Shown here piece after piece: positions 17,037 through 25,200 of a stretch of 64,000 bases of DNA (position 1 is its first letter; each line of letters starts with the position of its first letter). This stretch comes from Candidatus Segatella albertsiae (GTDB lineage Bacteria > Bacteroidota > Bacteroidia > Bacteroidales > Bacteroidaceae), in NCBI GenBank assembly GCA_002451555.1, contig DKCU01000049.1:35663-99662 (forward strand), read 5' to 3'. The translations under genes were made by a program, and so were the position numbers. The notes under the pieces are model-generated. The model was not told the DNA's origin and made no database searches. It was given only the letters and a program-made list of their open reading frames with translations.

Positions 17037-18779
17037 TCATCTTCCTAACCAAGCCTCAGGATTCAACTTGGCAGTTTCCTTGCGAAGCTGGAACTGAAGG
17101 ATATTGTCTGCTCCCACAGCTCCCAAAGTCTGACGAGCCGAGACCTTCTGTCCCTTGTGTACACTCACCGACTTCAAGTTGCAATACACAGAAATGTATG
17201 CACCATGGCGAACAAGCACGTTCCACATACCACCATAGCCAAAGACGGCACTCACCTCACCATCATAGATACTGCGAGCCACGCATCCTGGCTTGCCCAA
17301 GATATTGATACCCTTGTTGTCGAGGGTGACACCCTTCAAACCTTCCACATTGTATTGACCGAAATGGCTCACAATGCGGTAGCTACCACTGATAGGCATC
17401 GGCAAGCGACCACGGTTAGACTCGAAGCCACCATTCAACATCCGATCGACGGAACTTAGAGTAGCAGCCTCCTGCGCATCTTTCTTAGCCTCAGCTATTT
17501 CCTTGCGGCTTCTTTCCTCATCCGCCTTCGCCTTCAACTCTGCAGCTTTACGACTAGCCTCAGCAGCACGGGCCGCTTGTTCGGCAGCGGCTTGTTTAGC
17601 AGCTTGCTCGGCAGCGGCACGAGCAGCTTGTTCGGCAGCAGCCTTGGCGGCAGCTTGCGCCTTGGCTTTTGCCTTGGCCTCAGCCTGTCGAGCCGCCTCT
17701 TCCTGAGCCTTTCTTGCAGCCTCTTGAGCTAGACGTGCCTCTTCAGCAGCTTTACGACGTGCTGCCTCAGCAGCAGCCTCACGAGCCTTGGCCTCAGCGA
17801 TACGACGAGCATTCTCACGGGCAGCAGCCTCAGCGGCAGCTTTCTTGCGAGCCAACTCTTCCGCACGTTTCTTGGCAGCGGCGGCAGCAGCGGCCTTTTT
17901 CTTAGCCTCGGCAGCAGCACGAGCACGAGCCTTGGCAACTTCCTGGGCTATCAAACGGTCAATCTGTGCATTGATGGCGGCATCCTTTTGACGTTGGTCA
18001 GCTATCACAGCCTGGATAGTCTTCTGTTGTTTCTGCAAACCCTGCACCACCACTTTCTGTTCCTGTTGCTTACCTTCCAACGCCGTCTTTTCCTGCTTAC
18101 CTTTATATAGCAAGTTGCTCTTGTGCCCCTTGACCGTCTGCAACTGCTTGTGCTTGTCGTTCACTTGGTTTTGCTTGGCTTTCACCGCCTCCCCCTGAGC
18201 CTTTTGGAAAGCGGAATATTGGCGCACGAAAGACAGACGGCGGTACATCTGAGACAAACTGTTGGCGCTGAATATAAACATCAGTTTTTCCTGTACGGAA
18301 TGATGGCGGCTCATATAGCGCATCGAGCGGATGTACTTATTCTTACGATCTTGCAACTGCTGTTCCAAAGTCTTGAGTTGTGCATTCAAAATGCCAATGT
18401 TTCCATCGATATGATGAATGTCCTTTTGGATACCATCAATATTCTTCTGCCTTTGGTCTATCTCGCCATTGATGACCATCAAGTCTTGCAAGCGTTTCTT
18501 CACATCTTCCTGGTTCTTGCGAAGAGCCTGTTCTTGCTCCCTGATTTTCTTTTGGATGTTAGCACGCTGTCCCTGCAAGCCCCGAATGGAAGCATTGCTG
18601 AATGTAGCAGCCTTCCTCTCCGCTTGCGTAGGAGCAGACGGAGCAGTCTTCTTACGAGTTGTAGGCGCTTTTTTCTTACGTACAACGGTTGTCGTTACCT
18701 TTTTCTTTTGCACTTTTTTCTGTGCAAAAGGAGATAGCGAGAAAGATAATGCCAATATGATTACTATTAATCGTCTCAT
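17037..18779 (-). CDS. EnvC-like murein hydrolase activator (coiled coil plus degenerate LytM)
   Basis: 580 aa: signal peptide (ending near SPFAQ), a lysine-rich stretch, a long coiled coil (about residues 50-290), an alanine/lysine/glutamate-rich helix (about 290-435), and a C-terminal M23/LytM domain (about 460-580). The LytM zinc residues are missing: the HxxxD region reads GVTLDNKGINI and the HxH reads LQFQL. This is the EnvC/NlpD pattern, where an inactive LytM domain activates cell-wall amidases during daughter-cell separation. It is last in a dut-TPR-DUF4292-envC order, overlapping the DUF4292 stop by 1 nt. Confidence 0.85.
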   Translation of the reverse strand: MRRLIVIILALSFSLSPFAQKKVQKKKVTTTVVRKKKAPTTRKKTAPSAPTQAERKAATFSNASIRGLQGQRANIQKKIREQEQALRKNQEDVKKRLQDLMVINGEIDQRQKNIDGIQKDIHHIDGNIGILNAQLKTLEQQLQDRKNKYIRSMRYMSRHHSVQEKLMFIFSANSLSQMYRRLSFVRQYSAFQKAQGEAVKAKQNQVNDKHKQLQTVKGHKSNLLYKGKQEKTALEGKQQEQKVVVQGLQKQQKTIQAVIADQRQKDAAINAQIDRLIAQEVAKARARAAAEAKKKAAAAAAAKKRAEELARKKAAAEAAARENARRIAEAKAREAAAEAARRKAAEEARLAQEAARKAQEEAARQAEAKAKAKAQAAAKAAAEQAARAAAEQAAKQAAAEQAARAAEASRKAAELKAKADEERSRKEIAEAKKDAQEAATLSSVDRMLNGGFESNRGRLPMPISGSYRIVSHFGQYNVEGLKGVTLDNKGINILGKPGCVARSIYDGEVSAVFGYGGMWNVLVRHGAYISVYCNLKSVSVHKGQKVSARQTLGAVGADNILQFQLRKETAKLNPEAWLGR

Positions 18780-19690
18780 TACATATTCATGATTTTACCC
18801 AGTACATCCTCAGGAGATACCTTTTCATATTTATCAGATACTACCGTCTCTGCATCCCACTTACTATCCGTCTTCACCTCATTCATATCCAAGACTATCC
18901 GAAACTCTTGTTTCTTTTGGGTTGCATCCGTAACGAATCTCAACTTTTGTGTCGCAGGAAATGATTTTACTCCCACGTTTTTGAAATTACTATAATCTAT
19001 GTGAAGTGTAGAAGAACTTCCACTCGTCTTATAGTTGACATCAGCTTGATTGATACGTCCTGTCGAGCGATTGGCAGTCCAAGAATAGCTCATGTTGCCC
19101 TGTTTGAAAGTAACAGGCACGCTCTCACCCGAGCCCGACATGTCTGCATCAAATTTCTTAAGGTCTGACTCCGACACCTTATCAGTGCCAGGCAGAAGAA
19201 GTTGGTTCCAGAACAACGCCTGCAAAGAATAGAAATTCACTCCTTGCTTCTTCAAGAAATCCACCTGATTATAATCCGCCTTGATATATTCCTTATGGAT
19301 TCTATCCACGATAAGTACATATTTAGGTGTAAATTCCAAACGCCCCACCTCAAATCCAAGAAGCGGTGCATTGAGTTGGATGCGGATGACTTCATCCTTC
19401 CGCATTTTCAAATTACCAGGCACGGAGATTTCCTTGGACCCCATGGTGATGGTAAAGTCCATGTTACCCGTGATATTTTTAACATAAACCTGATTGTCAG
19501 AAACCTTCTGCACAAAAGAAAGTTTCTGCACACTCTCGTCCTGTTGAACACGGCTTTCCGAATTCGAAGTCGAGCTAGAAGTAACCACCTTGTCCTTAAC
19601 CACCGCCTGTTTCGTACCACAAGCACCCAGCAAAAGGGGTAGGCACAAAGCCGCAACCTTCATTGTATATTTATTATTTTTTCTTTCCAT
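18779..19690 (-). CDS. DUF4292 family lipoprotein
   Basis: 303 aa from MERKNNKYTMKVAALC; the lipobox LLLGACG gives an outer-membrane lipoprotein. The rest is a LolA/LppM-like beta-fold with alternating strands (ITGNMDFTITMGSKEI, VIRIQLNAPLLGFEVGRLEFTP), matching DUF4292, a Bacteroidetes family. Starts at 19705 or 19663 are also possible; 19690 gives a normal signal n-region and has AAGAGAAAA just before it. The start overlaps the end of the TPR gene, so translation may be coupled. It probably acts with its neighbours at the envelope. Confidence 0.8.
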   Translation of the reverse strand: MERKNNKYTMKVAALCLPLLLGACGTKQAVVKDKVVTSSSTSNSESRVQQDESVQKLSFVQKVSDNQVYVKNITGNMDFTITMGSKEISVPGNLKMRKDEVIRIQLNAPLLGFEVGRLEFTPKYVLIVDRIHKEYIKADYNQVDFLKKQGVNFYSLQALFWNQLLLPGTDKVSESDLKKFDADMSGSGESVPVTFKQGNMSYSWTANRSTGRINQADVNYKTSGSSSTLHIDYSNFKNVGVKSFPATQKLRFVTDATQKKQEFRIVLDMNEVKTDSKWDAETVVSDKYEKVSPEDVLGKIMNM

Positions 19691-21536
19691 TTTTTCTCTT
19701 ATCATTTCTTGTCACACCTTTTCTTTCTGTAGAAGTTGAGAGTGTCATCTTTTCCAACGTTTCAGGAGTCAGATACTTCCGTTGCTTCAACTTCTGTTCG
19801 ATAGCATTCGACTTATTTCCTGCATCATACGACCGTTTCCAAAATTTCATGGCCTCGTCCGTGAGACCATTCATCGCATAGATGTCGCCAGCATGCTCGA
19901 TGACCGTATTATTGTTTTGGGTTGAATCGAGATTAGCTATTGCCTGGTCGATATAAATCTTCGCCTCATGGTAACGTTCCTCCATGAAGAGAATCCAAGC
20001 ATAAGTATCCAAGTAAGTGCCATTCTTCGGCTCTGCCTTAATGGTCTTATAGCTCATCTGCTCAGCCTTGTGCAAATTCTCGCCATTCAAACTCATGTAA
20101 TAAGCATAATTGTTGAGAGCTGCCGCATTGTCATCTTTCCACTGCAAGCAAGAATCGTAAGCTGCAAAAGACTCTTTTTCCAATCCCTTCTTGTTGAGAA
20201 TATCACCCATAATCATATAAAGGTCAGAGACCAAGTCTGGAGAACTTTTCTCGTTGACTTGCGCCAATCCTTTACGAAAAGTTTCTAGCGTAGCATCCTC
20301 GTCTCCTTTCATATAATGCGCCATTCCACCGAAATAGTAGAACACCATCTCGTCGGGGTTGTAAGCTTGCGCTTGGTTAGTCATGGCGACAACCTCATCA
20401 TATTTTTTGTCATTCCAAAGATTCTGGACCAACTGCAATCGTGCGCTCGCATTGTCTGGTGCAATATCCAACACCTTGCGAAAAGCAGCATTGACCGTAT
20501 CTTGTGGCATTTTCTTCAAGCTCATATATGCCGCCCTCAACTCAGCTATCTCGCTAGAAGGCTTAGGCACATCCAGCACTTTATCAAACAAGGAGATAAC
20601 CTGTGTAGAATCAACTCCATGACTTTCGTTGTCCTGGATAAACGAACGAATCATCACGATTTTAGTCTCCACAGGCGTATTGTTTCCCACCAGAATGCGA
20701 TCCAACATCTGATGCGCCTGTTCCTCCTGCCCCATCGCATTATAATAATCGTATAAGGAAGATTCTGCATAGGCATTGTCTGGTTCTTCCTTCAACACTT
20801 CCGTGAACAGTTTATAGGCTTCCTTTTGGCGGTCATTCTGCATGAGCCAGTTGCCTAACATCGTCTTATATACCATGTCAAGCGGATGAGTGTCGGAGAG
20901 CGTCTTCAATTCATTATAAGCCGCCTTTTTATCTCCCATCATCTCATATACTCGCATCTTTGACAGCGTAAGTTGCTCACTCTCACCTTCTTCATTTTCC
21001 AACCTGCTGATTGTGGAAAGCAACTTAGGGAAGTTCTTTTGCTGTTGGTAGAGCTGCGCCAAGACACGGAGGGCATCCGTATTGTCATGATTGTGTGCAA
21101 ACAACTGTTCGTAAGCATCTATTGCCTTGTCAAACTGTTGATTGCTGATATAATATTGCGCCAAACGTTCGGAATAAGTCTGGTTCTCAGGATTGAGAGC
21201 CACCGACTTCTCCATGCAATCCAAGGCTATGGAGTCTTCCTTCATCATCGAATAATACATCGACTCATAGAAATAGACCTCGGCAGCCTTCGGGTTGATA
21301 TGGCGAGCATGCTCCAACAAGTCAAAAGCAGCGCTATAATTTCCTGCCCCTTGTTGGCGAATCGCTTCTATGAAGAAGTAATCGAAGCGTTTTCTTTCAT
21401 TGGCAGGAAGCGTATCCACAAGAACGTTTTTCTTAGGATTTGCCACCTTCTTCTTACGAGCAAGAGAAGGCAAGGTCGCCGTCCCTAGAAGAAGAGCAAG
21501 CATACCCAAAGCAATATTTCTAGCACTTATTTTCAC
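19674..21536 (-). CDS. Periplasmic tetratricopeptide-repeat protein
   Basis: 620 aa with a signal peptide (ending near LPSLARK) and about a dozen TPR motifs across residues 50-590, with repeats such as AAEVYFYESMYYSMMKEDSIALDCMEKSVALNPEN-type spacing. TPR arrays hold protein partners together; no catalytic domain is seen. The gene is in a conserved Bacteroidetes order with dut, DUF4292 and an envC-like gene, which suggests a scaffold role in envelope assembly. The C-terminal tail is very basic. Confidence 0.85.
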   Translation of the reverse strand: MKISARNIALGMLALLLGTATLPSLARKKKVANPKKNVLVDTLPANERKRFDYFFIEAIRQQGAGNYSAAFDLLEHARHINPKAAEVYFYESMYYSMMKEDSIALDCMEKSVALNPENQTYSERLAQYYISNQQFDKAIDAYEQLFAHNHDNTDALRVLAQLYQQQKNFPKLLSTISRLENEEGESEQLTLSKMRVYEMMGDKKAAYNELKTLSDTHPLDMVYKTMLGNWLMQNDRQKEAYKLFTEVLKEEPDNAYAESSLYDYYNAMGQEEQAHQMLDRILVGNNTPVETKIVMIRSFIQDNESHGVDSTQVISLFDKVLDVPKPSSEIAELRAAYMSLKKMPQDTVNAAFRKVLDIAPDNASARLQLVQNLWNDKKYDEVVAMTNQAQAYNPDEMVFYYFGGMAHYMKGDEDATLETFRKGLAQVNEKSSPDLVSDLYMIMGDILNKKGLEKESFAAYDSCLQWKDDNAAALNNYAYYMSLNGENLHKAEQMSYKTIKAEPKNGTYLDTYAWILFMEERYHEAKIYIDQAIANLDSTQNNNTVIEHAGDIYAMNGLTDEAMKFWKRSYDAGNKSNAIEQKLKQRKYLTPETLEKMTLSTSTERKGVTRNDKRKNGKKK

Positions 21537-21595
21537 GATGTTATATTTTTATATACGAAGTAGTTTAGGATGGACGGAATACTCAGCCCATCATT

Positions 21596-22033
21596 CTATT
21601 TGACACCAGTATGTCCGTAACCACCGGCACCACGTTCCGTCTCATCCAAGGTTTCCACCTCCACGAACTCCCCTTGCTCATGCTTGGCGATGACCATCTG
21701 GGCGATGCGTTCACCCTCGTTGATGACAAAATCCTCCTGAGAGAAGTTGATGAGCAACGCCATGATTTCGCCACGGTAGTCTGCATCTATCGTTCCCGGA
21801 GTATTGAGTACAGTGATGCCATGTTTCAGGGCAAGCCCACTGCGAGGACGAATTTGCGCTTCAAATCCTGCAGGCAAAGCCATATATAAACCTGTAGGCA
21901 CCAATCGACGTTCCATCGGATGCAGAACGATAGGCTCGTCGATATTAGCACGTAAATCCATACCAGCACTCTGTGGCGTGGCGTATGTCGGGAGAGGCTG
22001 TCTCCCCTTGTTGATAATCTGTATCTGAATCAT
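21596..22033 (-). CDS. dut: dUTP diphosphatase
   Basis: 145 aa from [10 protein letters not shown]; the frame is open 14 codons upstream. All trimeric dUTPase motifs are visible: SAGMDLRAN (motif 1), RSGLALKHG (motif 2), TIDADYRGE (motif 3, uracil site), GERIAQMV (motif 4) and [11 protein letters not shown] (motif 5, phosphate-closing arm). It hydrolyses dUTP to dUMP, preventing uracil in DNA and supplying dTMP synthesis. It is first of the dut-TPR-DUF4292-envC set, and its leader carries tandem repeats. Confidence 0.96.
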   Translation of the reverse strand: MIQIQIINKGRQPLPTYATPQSAGMDLRANIDEPIVLHPMERRLVPTGLYMALPAGFEAQIRPRSGLALKHGITVLNTPGTIDADYRGEIMALLINFSQEDFVINEGERIAQMVIAKHEQGEFVEVETLDETERGAGGYGHTGVK

Positions 22034-22055
22034 ATTTTCTATTGTTATCGCCCAA

Positions 22056-22100
22056 GGACACCTTTCAAATGCCACTAGGACACCTTATCAAATGCCAACA
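22056..22100. repeat. Two near-identical 22-23 nt direct repeats in the dut leader
   Basis: GGACACCTTTCAAATGCCACTA (22056-22077) is followed without gap by a copy with GGACACCTTATCAAATGCC (22078-22100). Just beyond, CAGTTTTTTAG occurs twice around a minus-strand TATTTTTG box (22118-22125). All lie in the dut upstream region. Confidence 0.6.
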
Positions 22101-22220
22101 GGCAGTTTTTTAGAATGCAAAAATACAGTTTTTTAGGCACAAAAAGGAATTTTTAGGAGGAAATTGCTAGATTTTAAAGAAAATAAGTGCTTTTTATTTT
22201 GAGTTATGTAGATATTAATG

Positions 22221-22228
22221 TATTTTTG
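22221..22228 (+). promoter_or_regulatory. TATTTTTG -7 box of dgt
   Basis: TATTTTTG matches TAnnTTTG and ends only 5 nt before ATG 22233. The transcript would start at or beside the start codon, so dgt mRNA is probably leaderless or nearly so. Confidence 0.55.
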
Positions 22229-22232
22229 CGGC

Positions 22233-23570
22233 ATGGAATGGATCAAACTGATATCAAACAAGCGCTTCGGACAAGAACACAAGCACGCCGAGCGCCACGA
22301 CGATCGCTCTGAGTTCAAGCGCGATTACGACCGTCTCATCTTCTCTTCGGCTTTTCGCCGATTGCAAAACAAGACCCAGGTGTTTCCTCTCCCAGGCAGC
22401 ATCTTCGTACACAACCGCCTCACCCACAGCTTGGAGGTGGCTAGCGTCGGCATGTCTTTAGGCAACGACATCAGCAAGCGAATCATCGAGAAGCGACCTG
22501 AGCTGAAGGACACCTTGTTTGAGGAAATCGGCACCATCGTCAGCGCAGCTTGTCTCGCCCACGATTTGGGCAATCCCCCTTTTGGTCATTCTGGCGAGAA
22601 AGCCATCCAAACTTTCTTCACCGAGGGAGCTGGACAAGAAGTCAAGTCCAAGGTATCACAAGCTTTTTGGGATGACATTACCCACTTCGAGGGTAATGCC
22701 AATGCCTTTCGTATTCTCACCCACTGCTTCAAGGGCAGGCGTCCAGGCGGATTCGTCATGACCTATTCCATGTTGGCTTCCATCGTCAAATATCCATTCG
22801 CCAGCAGCTTGGCAGGAAGTCATGGCAAGTTTGGGTTCTTTACATCCGAGGCAGAATCCTACCAAAAGATAGCCGACGAACTAGGCATCGCTCGACTATC
22901 CGCCCCAGGCGACCCTCTGCGATACGCACGCCATCCATTGGTCTATATGGTAGAAGCAGCCGATGACATTTGTTATGAGATCATGGACATTGAAGACTCC
23001 CATAAATTGAAGATTCTCACCTTCGAGGAAACCGAAGAATTGCTCTTGGCGTTTTTCGACGAAGACACGCAACGAAAGATGCGCCAACGCATCATGGATG
23101 AGGGGATAACGGACGAGAACGAAAAAGTCGTATATATGAGAGCGTGCGTCATCGGCAAATTGGAGCATGAATGTGTTTCCACGTTCTTGCTGCATGAAGA
23201 AGAGATTCTCCAAGGTACCTTCAAGGGAAGCCTCATCGACCAGATACCCGAGCGACAACGTGAAGCCTATAAGAAATGCGAGAAGGTTTCTTTTGCCAAA
23301 ATTTACCACAGCAAGCCTGTGCTAGACATAGAACTTTCAGGTTACAAGATTATGGCGACCTTGATGGAAGTCTTCGTGGATGCTGCCATGAATCCGACTC
23401 GTTTCTATTCACAGCAGTTGATTAGACGTGTCAGCAGCCAATACGACATCAATAATCCCGACTTGGAGGAGCGCATCATGGCTGTCATCGACTACATCAG
23501 CGGCATGACGGACATCTATGCGTTGGACATTTATCAGAAAATCAATGGAATCAGTCTGCCGATTGTGTAA
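22233..23570 (+). CDS. dgt: Deoxyguanosinetriphosphate triphosphohydrolase-like protein
   Basis: 445 aa from MEWIKLISNKRFG; the frame is open 5 codons upstream, inside the promoter. It is an HD-domain dNTPase: H65 in NRLTHSLEVA, H110-D111 in CLAHDLGNPPFGHSGE, and D258 in the region EAADDICYEIMDIED. It hydrolyses dGTP (and often other dNTPs) to nucleoside and triphosphate, controlling dNTP pools and sometimes limiting phage. It is divergent from dut, another dNTP-pool enzyme, across a 199-nt spacer. Confidence 0.92.
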   Translation: MEWIKLISNKRFGQEHKHAERHDDRSEFKRDYDRLIFSSAFRRLQNKTQVFPLPGSIFVHNRLTHSLEVASVGMSLGNDISKRIIEKRPELKDTLFEEIGTIVSAACLAHDLGNPPFGHSGEKAIQTFFTEGAGQEVKSKVSQAFWDDITHFEGNANAFRILTHCFKGRRPGGFVMTYSMLASIVKYPFASSLAGSHGKFGFFTSEAESYQKIADELGIARLSAPGDPLRYARHPLVYMVEAADDICYEIMDIEDSHKLKILTFEETEELLLAFFDEDTQRKMRQRIMDEGITDENEKVVYMRACVIGKLEHECVSTFLLHEEEILQGTFKGSLIDQIPERQREAYKKCEKVSFAKIYHSKPVLDIELSGYKIMATLMEVFVDAAMNPTRFYSQQLIRRVSSQYDINNPDLEERIMAVIDYISGMTDIYALDIYQKINGISLPIV

Positions 23571-23593
23571 TTTTTCATGATTTTAAGCACAAA

Positions 23594-23684
23594 AAAAATA
23601 TCTGCCATCTATCTGCCACCGCTGAGAATCCCTTTATAACAAGGAGATTTCTAACGGCTTGGTGGCAGATGGCAGATATTTTCT
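23594..23684. repeat. Long imperfect inverted repeat between dgt and the barrel gene
   Basis: The arms carry ATATCTGCCATC plus CTGCCACC on the left (to 23620) and the complement GGTGGCAGATGGCAGATAT on the right (23661-23679); the left arm has a 4-nt insertion. A weaker inner dyad (CCTT/AAGG) lies in the loop. It sits between convergent genes, so it may act as a two-way terminator, or be a small miniature repeat element. Confidence 0.6.
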
Positions 23685-23705
23685 AAAAACTAAATTCAAT
23701 AAAGC

Positions 23706-24419
23706 CTATAGACCAAAACGATAACCTAACGTAATCGTCAAAGACTTGTTGGTATCGGTATAGCCAGCACTAGAAAGACCATAAGAACCAATGTTATAAC
23801 GCACATCCAGTTCTATGTTCTTATATTCATACGCCAAAGCCACAGGCATGGAGAGCGTAGCTTTATTGTATGAGTTTCTTATGCTCTCTGAATGTTTTTC
23901 ATCCACAGGAACTTTCGTGCCCTCTACTTCCTCTGTACCATCCCCAAGAATCGGCTGGTCACTAGGTTGCTGGTCAGGGATGATTTCATATCCGGTGATT
24001 CTAGACTTAGCCTTAGCACTCAACATCAAATTGCCTTGTGCGCCTATTTTTGCCGTCAATCCTTTATAGATATGGACATTCAGCATCAAGGGAACAAGCA
24101 GTTTTCCTGCAGTAATAGAGTGATAATGAGACTCCAGCCTGCCCAAGTTCGTTTGAAAAGTCTCCGTAAGATCGACCTTACTGTTCATCGTAGCATAGTA
24201 ACAACCCAAAGATAGTCCTAGATACTTTATCGGTCGATACTCTGCGTCAACGCCCCCCGTAAATCCGACTTTACTATCCGTACCAGGAGCCTTACCTCCC
24301 ACTACATTTGAGATGTTCATACCCAATCTAGGGGTAACAGACCATTTGCTGAATTGTTGTGCCTTAGCACTTACACCCATTGCCATCAGCAGGGCAAAGA
24401 GTAATGTAAACTTCTTCAT
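23706..24419 (-). CDS. Outer-membrane beta-barrel protein (porin-like)
   Basis: 237 aa from MKKFTLLFALLMAMGVSAKAQ (signal peptide). Alternating amphipathic strands fill the chain (for example AEYRPIKYLGLSLGCYYATM and IELDVRYNIGSYGLSSAGY), and the last residue lies in a strand ending YRFGL, the typical barrel terminus. It fits the PorT/OMP_b-brl family; the transported substrate is unknown. It begins 11 nt after the second small membrane protein of locus 2, so it may be the last gene of that operon, or a neighbour that the locus was placed beside. Confidence 0.8.
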   Translation of the reverse strand: MKKFTLLFALLMAMGVSAKAQQFSKWSVTPRLGMNISNVVGGKAPGTDSKVGFTGGVDAEYRPIKYLGLSLGCYYATMNSKVDLTETFQTNLGRLESHYHSITAGKLLVPLMLNVHIYKGLTAKIGAQGNLMLSAKAKSRITGYEIIPDQQPSDQPILGDGTEEVEGTKVPVDEKHSESIRNSYNKATLSMPVALAYEYKNIELDVRYNIGSYGLSSAGYTDTNKSLTITLGYRFGL

Positions 24420-24430
24420 TTTTAGCACTG

Positions 24431-24793
24431 TTATTCATTTAGATTCAACGACACTATAGCATTCTTTTTTACAACATAAAGAATACTATCACCTGAAACT
24501 TTATAAATACTATCACCTATAGAATAAACACCTTTAAGATTCCAAACTTTTGGAATCTTAAAGGTTACTTGTTTTCCTTCTCGTGTCACGCCATCAAAAT
24601 TGTAAAATGAATTTTCATTAGCATGCAAAATTTTAAAATCATAATGCATTGACACACAATATTCCTTTACATCATCATCTATGACATATTGTTTGTGTGA
24701 AAAACGGAACATCACATAACCAAGCAATACACAGCCGACAATGATGTTCAATCCATTCAATATTATTGATATTTTTTTTCTTGGCTGTTTCAT
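24431..24793 (-). CDS. Small membrane-anchored protein, paralogue B (candidate immunity)
   Basis: 120 aa: one N-terminal transmembrane segment (about residues 12-30), then an outside domain of about 85 aa. It shares a clear pattern with the protein encoded just upstream: YDFK, a YNF/GxTxEGxxV block, KxPxxWxL and GDSIxKxxGxxxLYxxK. No known family is recognised. Two paralogues directly after a giant RHS gene is the arrangement expected for immunity genes, but the function is inferred only from position. Confidence 0.65.
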   Translation of the reverse strand: MKQPRKKISIILNGLNIIVGCVLLGYVMFRFSHKQYVIDDDVKEYCVSMHYDFKILHANENSFYNFDGVTREGKQVTFKIPKVWNLKGVYSIGDSIYKVSGDSILYVVKKNAIVSLNLNE

Positions 24794-24820
24794 AATTTAC
24801 TCCAATCTAAACCTTAACAA

Positions 24821-25189
24821 TTATATTTCTTCACCATGTACTTTTAATGGCAATTTAATAACTGTGTCTGTTTTTATTAAATAAAGTTCTTTTTCACCTG
24901 CCAGTTTATGAATACTATCACCTTCTGTGCATGCGTTTTCAAGACTCCAATTACGAGGTAATTTGTACCTGACAACACGCCCTTCTTTTGTTCTACCCTC
25001 AAAATTATAATATCGGTCACTATAAAACGACATTACTTTAAAGTCATACTGCAAAGGCAAACAGTCATCTAACACATCTTTGTCAATATCTTCATTACTA
25101 GAAGGCAAAATAAAGAAATAAAAATAGAAGAACAACAATCCGCCAACTAAACAACCTACAATTTTAATTATATTTTTTAAATCTTCCAT
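24821..25189 (-). CDS. Small membrane-anchored protein, paralogue A (candidate immunity)
   Basis: 122 aa from MEDLKNIIKIVG; a TTG two codons upstream is also possible. One transmembrane segment (about residues 7-27, with FFYFYFFIL) is followed by an outside domain matching paralogue B (LQYDFKVMSFYSDRYYNFEG and GDSIHKLAGEKELYLIK). It starts 11 nt after the stop of the RHS giant on the same strand. Being adjacent to the variable RHS C-terminus, this copy would be the cognate immunity candidate; untested. Confidence 0.68.
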   Translation of the reverse strand: MEDLKNIIKIVGCLVGGLLFFYFYFFILPSSNEDIDKDVLDDCLPLQYDFKVMSFYSDRYYNFEGRTKEGRVVRYKLPRNWSLENACTEGDSIHKLAGEKELYLIKTDTVIKLPLKVHGEEI

Positions 25190-25200
25190 TGCCAATGTTA

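Noticed and set aside
17503..17991. Alanine-rich plus-strand frames
   Set aside because: They mirror the alanine-rich helix of the EnvC-like protein on the minus strand.
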